Positions 57,542-64,000 of a stretch of 64,000 nucleotides of DNA are shown piece after piece. The notes beneath the pieces were generated by a model that saw nothing but the letters and a program-made list of their open reading frames with translations, was not told the origin of the DNA and ran no database searches. The stretch lies in NCBI GenBank assembly GCA_963786445.1, contig CAWAZU010000040.1, positions 1 to 64,000 of the forward strand, given 5' to 3'. A program made the translations under genes and the position numbers. This stretch comes from JAFKFJ01 sp963786445 (GTDB lineage Bacteria > Pseudomonadota > Alphaproteobacteria > Acetobacterales > Acetobacteraceae). Position 1 is the first letter of the stretch. Every line of letters starts with the position of its first letter.

Positions 57542-59053
57542 TTATGCCGAACGCGCACGCAAGCCGCGCCGCGGACCGGCGAGCGCGCGCAGCACTTCGC
57601 CGAGCACGCGCACGCCGGCGCGGATCTCCGGCGGAGGGATGCCGCCGAAGCCCAGCACCAGCCCCTTCGCCGCCACGGCGGCGATCGCGTAGCGGGCGAT
57701 CGGCGCGACCACGATGCCGCGCGCTGCGGCCGCCCGTGCCACCTCGGCCTCCGACGTGCCCTTGGGCAGATAGCCGACGGTGTGCAGCCCGCTGTCGGTG
57801 CCGGCGACGTCGAGCAGGCCATCGAGATCGCGTGCGGCCTCGCGCAGTGCCGCGTGGCGTTCCTCGTAGATGCGGCGCATGCGGCGGATATGCGTCGCGA
57901 AATGCCCCTCCTCGATGAGCTCGGCGACCGTGGCCTGCACGCTCGACGGCACGCCCGCGCATGCGGCCGAGGCGATCCGCGCCAGCGGCTCCACCAGCGC
58001 CGGCGGCACCAGCATGAAGCCGAGGCGCAGCGCAGGAAACAGCGATTTGCTGAAGGTGCCGACATAGATCACGCAGCCGGCACGGTCGATGCTTTTCAGC
58101 GTGGAGAGCGCGCGGCGGCCGAAGCAGAACTCGCCGTCATAGTCGTCCTCGACGATCCAGGCGCCGGCCGCCTCCGCCGCGTGCAGCAGCGCGAGGCGCC
58201 GCTCGATGCTCATGATGTGGCCGAGCGGCTGCTGGTGGGAGGGCGTGACGAAGGCGAGGCGGAAGTTCGGCTGCCGCCGCAGCCCCTCGGCGACCTGCAT
58301 GCCCTCCGCATCGACCGGCACCGGCACCAGTTGCGCGCCCGCGGCGAGGAAGCCGTTGCGCGCGCCGATCGCGCCCGGATTCTCGAACCACACCGGATCG
58401 CCGGGATCGAGCAGCAGCGCACCGATGTCGAGAAAGGCCTGCTGCGCGCCGGCGACGATGAACACCTGCTCGGCGTCGCAGGCGATGCCGCGGTTGGCGC
58501 CGAGATGCGCGGCGATGGCTTTGCGCAGCCGCGCATCGCCGAGCGGCGGGCCGTAGCCCAATACCTCGTCCCGGCCGCCGCGCCAATGCCGCGCGGCGAT
58601 GCGCGACCACTGCGCCATCGGAAACGTGTCGAAGGCCGGCAGCGCCGTCACGAACGCCCGCGGCGCGTGCGGCAGGCGCGCCCGCTCGCTGAAGCGATCG
58701 ACCGCCCAGTGCGCCGCCTGCGACAGTTTTGGCCGCCGGCGCAGCCGCATTTCGCAGAGCGGCGAACGCGGCCGTTCGGCGTGCAGCCCGTGCGCGACCG
58801 AAGTGCCGGAGCCGACGCGCGCGACCACGATCCCGTCGGCGATCAGCCGCTCGAACGCCTCGATCGCGGTGGTGCGCGAGACGCCGACATCGCGCGCCAG
58901 CGTGCGGCTCGCGGGCAGCCGCGTGCCGGTCGCGACCGCGCCGGACAGGATCAGGTCGCGCAGTGCCACATAGAGTTGCGTGGCGACCGGCCGCGGCGAG
59001 GCGTGGTCGATCGCGATGGAGGGCAGCAGGGCGCCGCCGGGTCGTTTCACCAT
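57542..59053 (-). CDS. MocR/PdxR-type GntR regulator with aminotransferase domain
   Basis: 503 residues. The winged helix at ~20-90 contains LYVALRDLILSGAVATGTRL, PASRTLARDVGVSRTTAIEA and FERLIADGIVVARVGSGTSV. A fold-type-I PLP domain follows, with VFIVAGAQQAFLDIGALLLD, IVEDDYDGEF and the PLP-binding lysine in YVGTFSKSLFPALRLGFML. MocR proteins sense amino compounds or PLP. Divergent from the enolase-superfamily gene, upstream of the oxidoreductase genes on the same strand, so it may control both sides. Confidence 0.93.
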   Translation of the reverse strand: MVKRPGGALLPSIAIDHASPRPVATQLYVALRDLILSGAVATGTRLPASRTLARDVGVSRTTAIEAFERLIADGIVVARVGSGTSVAHGLHAERPRSPLCEMRLRRRPKLSQAAHWAVDRFSERARLPHAPRAFVTALPAFDTFPMAQWSRIAARHWRGGRDEVLGYGPPLGDARLRKAIAAHLGANRGIACDAEQVFIVAGAQQAFLDIGALLLDPGDPVWFENPGAIGARNGFLAAGAQLVPVPVDAEGMQVAEGLRRQPNFRLAFVTPSHQQPLGHIMSIERRLALLHAAEAAGAWIVEDDYDGEFCFGRRALSTLKSIDRAGCVIYVGTFSKSLFPALRLGFMLVPPALVEPLARIASAACAGVPSSVQATVAELIEEGHFATHIRRMRRIYEERHAALREAARDLDGLLDVAGTDSGLHTVGYLPKGTSEAEVARAAAARGIVVAPIARYAIAAVAAKGLVLGFGGIPPPEIRAGVRVLGEVLRALAGPRRGLRARSA

Positions 59054-59168
59054 GTCGCGCTGCCTTTACCGGAAATTGGCATCGTACGCTACCCACAATG
59101 GACCTTCCTGGAAAACCGCTTTGCCGGCACGTTGCTGCCGCAACGACAGCGCGGCGCGGGCCGTCACC
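59054..59168. promoter_or_regulatory. Divergent promoter region for mocR-like regulator and enolase-superfamily gene
   Basis: 115 bases between divergent starts, likely holding the MocR operator. An AT-richer part (TTTACCGGAAATTGGCATCG ... CCACAATGGAC) at about 59060-59105 is the best candidate. No clear direct repeat pair could be fixed by eye. Confidence 0.35.
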
Positions 59169-60269
59169 ATGAAGATCAGCCGCATCGAGACGTTCTGCTC
59201 GGCCTATATCGGCTTCGTCCGTGCCACGAGCGAGGATGGCTGCCAAGGCTGGGGCCAGGTCTCACCCTACCACGCCGACATCACCTCGCTCATCCTGCAC
59301 CGGCAGGTCGCACCCTGGGCGCTGGGATGTGATGCCGAAGACATCGCCGGGCTGATCACGGCAATCCCGCTGCGCGAGCACAAGTTCCCCGGCAGCTATC
59401 TGTGCCGCGCGATGGCGGGGCTGGACACCGCGCTGTGGGACCTGCGCGGACGGCGCGAGGGCAGGAGCGTGTGCGAGTTGCTGGGCGGCACGCCGCGGCG
59501 GCTGCGGACCTATGCCTCCTCGATGCGGCGCGACATCACGCCGGAGGCGGAGGCGGCGCGGTTCGTCCGTCTCGCCGACCGCCACGGCTACGATGCCTTC
59601 AAGTTCCGCATCGGCCGCGAGTGCGGCGGCGACGTGGACGAGTGGCCGGGACGCACCGAGGCGATCGTGCCGGTCATCCGCCGCGCGCTCGGCGCCGACG
59701 CGGCGCTGCTGGTGGACGCGAACAGCGGCTTTTCCGCGGCGCGTGCGATCGAGGTGGGAAAGCTGCTCGAGGCGCACGGCATCACGCATTTCGAGGAGCC
59801 GTGCCCGTACTGGGAGATCGAGGAAACGCGGCGCGTGACCGAGGCGCTCGCCATCGACGTGGCCGGAGGCGAGCAGGACTGCATGATCGCGACCTGGCGC
59901 CACATCATCGAGCAGCGGGCGGTGGACATCGTCCAGCCGGACGTCTGCTACGCCGGCGGCGTCTGCCGCATGCTGCGCATCGCCGCGATGGCGGCCGAGG
60001 CCGGGCTGCCCTGCACGCCGCACAGCGCCAATCTCAGCATGGTCACGCTGTTCACCATGCATCTGCTGGGGGCGATCCCCAACGCCGGAAAATATCTCGA
60101 ATTCTCCATCGAGGGAGCCGACTACTATCCCTGGCAGGAGGGGCTGTTCCGGCGCTCGCCGTACGACGTCGTTGATGGGATGGTGACGATCCCGAGCGAA
60201 CCGGGCTGGGGCGTGGAGATCGAACCCGCCTGGCTCGCGCGCGCCGAGTATCGGGCGAGCACGCTGTAG
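59169..60269 (+). CDS. Mandelate racemase/muconate-lactonizing-type enolase superfamily enzyme
   Basis: 366 residues from the ATG at 59169 (MKISRIETF...). N-terminal capping domain with LCRAMAGLDTALWDLRGRRE; the barrel has the KxR-type catalytic motif AFKFRIGREC at ~140, metal ligands in LLVDANSGFS (Asp), HFEEPCPYWE (Glu) and VAGGEQDCM (Glu), and a His-containing strand LPCTPHSANLSM. This is the mandelate-racemase subgroup; the usual KxK is KFR here, as in some acid-sugar dehydratases. Possible activity: dehydration of a sugar acid or epimerisation of a hydroxyacid. Under likely control of the MocR regulator. Confidence 0.87.
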   Translation: MKISRIETFCSAYIGFVRATSEDGCQGWGQVSPYHADITSLILHRQVAPWALGCDAEDIAGLITAIPLREHKFPGSYLCRAMAGLDTALWDLRGRREGRSVCELLGGTPRRLRTYASSMRRDITPEAEAARFVRLADRHGYDAFKFRIGRECGGDVDEWPGRTEAIVPVIRRALGADAALLVDANSGFSAARAIEVGKLLEAHGITHFEEPCPYWEIEETRRVTEALAIDVAGGEQDCMIATWRHIIEQRAVDIVQPDVCYAGGVCRMLRIAAMAAEAGLPCTPHSANLSMVTLFTMHLLGAIPNAGKYLEFSIEGADYYPWQEGLFRRSPYDVVDGMVTIPSEPGWGVEIEPAWLARAEYRASTL

Positions 60270-60303
60270 GCCGCTGCGGCGGCCCGTCGGCTCGGCCGGT
60301 CGG

Positions 60304-61918
60304 TCAGCGCAGCGACCCGTGAGCGATCGTGTCAAATTCCGCATCCGCCACCGGGACGCTGTCGGAGACCCGGAAGTTGCGGGTGTCGTTCAGCTCGAAC
60401 GCCGGTGCCGCGGCCTCGCACGGCAGCTTGAGGCCGGAGAAATTCGCGCCGTCCACGTCGCCGAGCCAGACGAACGGGCGCGCATCAGGCGTCTCGCTGG
60501 CGATCTCGAAATGCCGGACCTCAAGGTTCCTCGCATGCCGCGCGAACAGCCCTTGCGCCGGCAGCGGTCCGAACAGGTTCGGCTCGGGATACAGACGGGC
60601 CTCCTCGGGCGGCGTGACAGCGGCCAGTTGCGCCGACCCTCCGCCCCGCTGCATCAGATAGACGTCGCGGATGCTGATGTCCTCGATCGGGTGGCCGGGA
60701 ATGCCGCAGATGATTGCCGGCATGGCGTTGTCGGGACCGTCGCACGTCACATCGCTGATGATGACGCGCCGCAGCGTGCCCACCTTGACCCCGGGCGGCC
60801 CGCGCAGCCGCGCGCCGAGGCGCAGGAAGAACGGCGCGTTGCGGATGTCGCGCATGGTGATGCCGGTGAACGTGATGTCCTCCACCGGTCCGCCATCGAC
60901 GGTCTCCAGCGCGAAGCCGCGGCAGCTCTCGAAGACGCAGTTGCTGACCGCGATGTTCCTGAACCCGCCGTTCGAACTCGGTGCCGAGCTTGATCCGTCC
61001 GGTCGGCGGGCCGGCGGCTGCGAGCCGCTTGTAACTGCCGTCGAGCATCGAACCGACCCGATAGCCGGTGACGCAGCAATCGCTGATGGTGACGTTCTCG
61101 GTGGCGCGCGCCTCGCCGAGCGCGAACGAGCTTTTCAGGCAGATGCCGTCGTCGAACGGCGAGTTCACGCTGCAGTTCGACACGCGCACGTTGCGGCAGC
61201 AGTCGATGTTCATGCCGTCGCGGTTGGTGTCGATCTTGAGGTTGTCGATCGTCAGATTGTCCGCGCCGGTCGCCAGCAGGCCGAAATGGCCGCCGGCGAG
61301 GATCGAGACGTCGCGCAGGGTCACGTTGCGGCAGTTCTTGAGCGCGATGGCCTTGTTGGCCGCGCCGGGCACCTCCGCCGACGGCAGCCCCTGCTCGGCG
61401 ACCTCGCCCCGGCACAGGCCGGTGCCGCGGATCAGGCCAGGCCCGAGGATCGCGACATCGTGGATGTTCTCGCCCCAGATCAGGCTGTTGTGCCAGTGGT
61501 TGTGCCCGAAATCCTGATAAATCTCCCACGGCCCGTTCGGCTCCGCCGCATCGTAGCCGCCGGCGGGTGCGGCCAGGATGGTTGCGCCCGGCTCCAGATA
61601 GAGTGCCACGAAGCTCTGCAGGCGGATGGAGTGGCAGGCGTAGGTGCCCGCAGGGAAGCGCACGGTGCCGCCGCCCGCGGCGGCGGCGGCGGCGATCGCA
61701 CGGTTGACGGCCGGCGTGTCGAGGGCACTGCCGCTGCCGGTCGCGCCGAAGGACCGCACGTCGAACGCGGCCGACGCATCGGCGGCCGCGGACTGCGCGA
61801 AGGCGGTCGCGCCGGCCAGACCGAGCGCGGCCAGCCGCAGGAAGTGGCGGCGGCCGAGGTCCTGATCAACTCTGACGCGACAAGCTGCTGGGGCGACCGC
61901 ACGGCGGGGATGCGACAT
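60304..61918 (-). pseudogene. Tat-exported GH28 (polygalacturonase)-like protein, one frameshift
   Basis: Starts at ATG 61918 (another ATG at 61936). The twin-arginine leader DLGRRHFLRLAALGLAGATA is followed by AFDVRSFGATGSGSALDTPA, the usual start of pectate-lyase/GH28 beta-helices. GH28-like catalytic elements: NRDGMNIDCC, NSPFDDGICLKSSF and TGRIKLGTEFE. Near 60972 the frame breaks; homology continues in another frame as NGGFRNIAVSNCVFESCRGF to the stop at 60304. One extra T in GAGTTCGAAC explains the break. If intact, ~538 residues, periplasmic, degrading a polyuronide or pectin-like glycan. The gene is either misread or recently broken. Confidence 0.8.
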
Positions 61919-61936
61919 TGGCGGGGGACGGACCAA

Positions 61937-62110
61937 CGTGTTGGAGGCGGAATCGCGCCGGGTTCCACCGCGAGGTGGTCGTCATGCAGCGCCGCCACGC
62001 TAGCGACCCTCGCGCGTGCCCGCCACTTACGCGCAAGTTTACTTTACGTAATGTTCGGGCGGAGCCGGCGAGCGCGTGCCCCGCGTCTCTCGGGCTTGGT
62101 CTTCTGCATC
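61937..62110. other. Short intergenic stretch, no gene seen
   Basis: A moderately AT-rich patch (TTTACTTTACGTAATG near 62038-62054) stands out but has no assigned function. It separates the exported GH28-like gene from the mobile-element remnants. Confidence 0.3.
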
Positions 62111-62396
62111 AAGGATGTTCGCAGGACGATGGTGGAGCTGAGGTCCGCCGAACAGTCATTCGCAGCCATCCGCCGGGAGCCACCAGATCCCCAGAGCGGT
62201 GCTGCGCGCGCTGCTCCCGATGCGGGACGCGGAGGCGGGCGATTGGGTGTTTCACGGCACCAAGGGCGGCAAGCCGCTGGCGCACACCGTCGCCGATAGG
62301 GTGGGGGCGGCATGCCGGCGGGGCGACCTGTTCGAGAAGCGCCGCCGGCTGATGGCGGACTGGGCCGCGTTCTGCGGCCGGCCGGCCGGTAAGTAG
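62111..62396 (+). pseudogene. Tyrosine recombinase/integrase remnant
   Basis: Only fragments of an integrase remain. Around 62199-62280, LLPMRDAEAGDWVFHGTKGG followed by KPLAHT fits the loop before the catalytic domain's second part. Then RVGAACRRGDLFEKRRRLMA and DWAAFCGRPAGK fit the extreme C terminus (RRGDLFEKRRRLMxxWAxFC is typical of integrases in this lineage). The intervening region with the catalytic RHR and Tyr is missing, so it is a deletion derivative and inactive. Confidence 0.55.
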
Positions 62397-62398
62397 CC

Positions 62399-62662
62399 GT
62401 GAGCAAGGACGACAAGAAGGGTGGGCGCGGCCCCACCGTTGCCGAGACCGGATCGGCGCCAGACAGGCAGGTCGCTGCCCACGTGCGCGTCATTGGCCCA
62501 GGCGCCAAGCGTTTGCGAGAGATCGACAAGATTCTGTTCGCGGGCGGTCTCCCCTCTTCCAAGGGCGAGCGGATATTGGACGAACGAAGGCGATTAATCT
62601 CCGCAGTGGAAGACTGGCAGCCGACCGCGCCGCCCCGCAATCCCACCCCCCTCCACCAATGA
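62399..62662 (+). CDS. Small hypothetical protein
   Basis: 87 residues, GTG start 2 bases after the integrase remnant stop. Charged N terminus (SKDDKKGGRGPTVAE), then HVRVIGPGAKRLREIDKILF and ILDERRRLISAVEDW, probably helical. No family recognised; likely cargo of the same mobile element. Confidence 0.4.
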   Translation: MSKDDKKGGRGPTVAETGSAPDRQVAAHVRVIGPGAKRLREIDKILFAGGLPSSKGERILDERRRLISAVEDWQPTAPPRNPTPLHQ

Positions 62663-62680
62663 GTTGAGCGCGTTGCCGAA

Positions 62681-63000
62681 TTGGCTACCTTGATTGCTGG
62701 CAAGGGGGTGCCTCCCGATTGGCTGCTAACCGGTCTGGAGAAAGCCGTGTCCGCGGTTCGCTTCGTGATCCAATCCGAGGCCAGACATCCCGATCGCGGG
62801 GAGCTGCAAGAGCGGCTGAAAAAACTGATTGAGGCGGCGCGACATGTGCTCGTGGCGCTCGATGATGGTGTCCTCATGAGGGAAATCAGTGCCGCGACCG
62901 GGACTGATCCGACAGGCGGTGACGGCATCTTCCATGGACTCGTCTCGCTGACCGAGGGTGCTGAGACGACACTGTATGCCGTTCCACCGCGGCAAGGTTC
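62681..63000 (+). CDS. Hypothetical element-borne protein, 3' end unclear
   Basis: The frame opens around 62681 with ATLIAGKGVPPDWLLTGLEK, AVSAVRFVIQSEARHPDRGE and LQERLKKLIEAARHVLVALD, good-quality helical sequence up to about GDGIFHGLVSLTEG (62955). Thereafter the frame (to 63406) becomes arginine/histidine-rich and looks like a shadow, so an indel near 62960 or a fusion is likely. No family recognised. Confidence 0.4.
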
Positions 63001-63191
63001 CGACAAACACGACTCCGGCAGATCGCCGCACAGTGCTTGCGCATTGACCGTTGCATTCGCGTCGCGTGCAACCCGCGGGGAAGACATCAAGCACACCTCG
63101 GCCGCCGCGCGGGATGCCTGCCGACACCATTGGGAGATCGCCGGGGGAGCCGCCCCAGGGACACGGCGGCAGCCAGACGACCGCAGGTTGA

Positions 63192-63434
63192 CTCCCGCCC
63201 CTTGCTTCCTACAGGGCATGGTCGGACCGGGTGCGCAGCGCCCTCGTGTGGCTCGGCTGCGGCGATCCCGTCACGACCATGAAAGAGGCCAGAGACAGCG
63301 ACCCCGTTCTGACCGCGCTGCGAACGACGTTGCGGGCGTGGCGCGACGCCTTCGGCGACGAAGGATTCACCAGTCAAGAGATCGCGGCGAAGTTCTCCGG
63401 CTATGATCCAGACGGGCCATCCGGCAACGCCTAG
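63192..63434 (+). pseudogene. C-terminal fragment of a replication/primase-helicase-like protein
   Basis: A stop at 63189 is followed in frame by YRAWSDRVRSALVWLGCGDP, then VTTMKEARDSDPVLTALRTT. In my recollection the WSDxVRSALxWLGCxDP phrase marks the C-terminal end of primase/helicase-like proteins carried by plasmids and integrated elements of Acetobacteraceae. Here only ~80 residues remain, ending at TAG 63432-63434, overlapping the end of the pilin gene on the other strand. A remnant of a larger element gene; identity moderately sure. Confidence 0.45.
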
Positions 63435-63604
63435 AGATTGGTGCCGATGGTGCCGAACAGCGTGGTCAGCTGACCGCCGAGCGTGACCGCGGCGGTGGCG
63501 ACCGCGAGCACGATGCCGACCGCAAGCGCGCCGTATTCCAGCGCCGAAACGCCCTTGGGGTCTTTCAGGACCGCAAGAAGCTGCTGGTAGAGTTGCGAGA
63601 TCAT
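63431..63604 (-). CDS. Flp/Fap-type pilin
   Basis: 57 residues: MISQLYQQLLAVLKDPKG, then VSALEYGALAVGIVLAVATA, then AVTLGGQLTTLFGTIGTNL. The G|xxxxEY prepilin peptidase site (KG|VSALEY) followed by a hydrophobic helix is diagnostic for Flp pilins of Tad systems. GGAG is located ~10 bases upstream of the start on the minus strand. No tad assembly genes are in the window. The AT-rich 63605-63800 region probably carries its promoter. Confidence 0.9.
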   Translation of the reverse strand: MISQLYQQLLAVLKDPKGVSALEYGALAVGIVLAVATAAVTLGGQLTTLFGTIGTNL

Positions 63605-63841
63605 CTTCGAACTTCTCCATTGCTGTGCGCCGGCGGGAGGTCTTGACCACGTGCGGTATGCGAACAGGTCGCAATACTGTTCTGTATTAGAGCCGGCATT
63701 TCATGTTTCGCATCCCCGGTGTATGAGCATGAAAAAGTCTTTTCAACAAGGGAGTCGCCAAAAAACTCTTAATGTCGCGCGCTGCCGGTTTTTTTATTGT
63801 GCCATTCCGGACCATTTGAGCAATCGGCGATTCCCGGCGGC
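63605..63841. promoter_or_regulatory. AT-richer intergenic region upstream of the pilin gene
   Basis: 237 bases without a gene, with several A/T runs (AAAAAGTCTTTTC around 63730, CCAAAAAACTCTTAATG around 63758 and a T7 run near 63790). It separates the pilin from an ABC ATPase on the same strand and likely contains the terminator of the latter and the promoter of the former. Confidence 0.4.
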
Positions 63842-64000
63842 TCATGCGGATGGCGCGGTGGAGGCCAGTGCCAGCAGGCTGAACTTGTCCAACGCCAGAC
63901 TCGGCCGGTCGGCAACGATGCGGCCTGCCCGCATGCAGACAATGCGGTCGGCGGCGGCCAACTGCCGCGGTATACTTCGGCGCCGAAAAGGTATTGGCAG
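63842..64000 (-). CDS. ABC transporter ATPase, C-terminal end (partial)
   Basis: Minus-strand reading from the window edge gives SIPRQLAAADRIVCMRAGRI, then VADRPSLALDKFSLLALAS, ending at TGA (63844-63842). ADRIVxMRxGRIV is the conserved region after the H-loop of sugar/ribose-type ABC ATPases. Only ~52 residues are in the window. The residues before SIPRQL (FRRR) look unlike the family, so a frame break at the very edge is possible. Confidence 0.5.
   Translation of the reverse strand: MPIPFRRRSIPRQLAAADRIVCMRAGRIVADRPSLALDKFSLLALASTAPSA

Noticed and set aside
62111..62396. Functional integrase
   Set aside because: The catalytic RHR and Tyr region is absent between the two recognisable fragments.

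Overview
The window is very GC-rich, densely coding DNA. From about 3 kb rightwards it looks like an alphaproteobacterium, most likely Acetobacteraceae or a relative. This rests on a giant Hint-domain beta-repeat protein of a type common in that family, several 4-bp-overlap operons (nucleoside and polyamine-type ABC transporters), a Flp pilin and an integrase remnant. The family assignment is inference from protein style; no rRNA or other marker gene is visible. The leftmost ~2.9 kb differs: a PIN-domain gene, a YccF gene and an IS110 transposase, each broken by frameshifts and actinobacterial in flavour. It may be transferred DNA, a decayed insertion or an assembly join.

Layout. 1-2.9 kb: broken foreign-looking genes. 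3.0-4.5 kb: thiolase plus zinc-ribbon/OB partner. 4.5-7.8 kb: adenine deaminase overlapping an NCS2 purine permease. 8.0-28.1 kb: one giant gene (about 6,700 codons if read through) whose reading frame switches about ten times without stop codons. Its order is a beta-helical ~197-residue repeat array, HYDIN/choice-of-anchor-D-like repeats, a collagen-like Gly-X-Thr tract, a Gly/Ser linker, a von Willebrand D domain, a Calx-beta-like domain, more anchor-D repeats and a C-terminal Hint domain. 28.1-33.6 kb: a TPR-glycosyltransferase, a large multi-domain glycosyltransferase and a convergent UDP-sulfoquinovose-synthase-like gene, plausibly linked to surface glycosylation. 33.7-35.7 kb: divergent msrB and exported msrA, then two small ferredoxin-fold proteins. 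35.9-39.3 kb: small exported or lipoproteins and acetate kinase.

39.4-47.5 kb is a nucleoside uptake and salvage operon: Bmp binding protein, two-domain ATPase, two permeases, isochorismatase-like hydrolase, PfkB kinase, nucleoside phosphorylase and an MFS carrier. 47.5-48.2 kb is a lower-GC sulfotransferase. 48.3-50.4 kb is eutBC (ethanolamine ammonia-lyase). 50.6-54.5 kb is a polyamine-type ABC importer. Then come an amine-oxidase-like flavoprotein, a GMC oxidoreductase, a MocR regulator and a divergent enolase-superfamily gene, which together suggest amine and alcohol catabolism. 60.3-61.9 kb is a Tat-exported GH28-like enzyme with a frameshift. 62.1-63.4 kb holds mobile-element remnants, followed by a Flp pilin and the end of an ABC ATPase.

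Frameshifts without nonsense codons recur in the left end, the giant gene, the polyamine-binding protein and the GH28 gene. Uncorrected sequencing indels are therefore a serious alternative to gene decay throughout.
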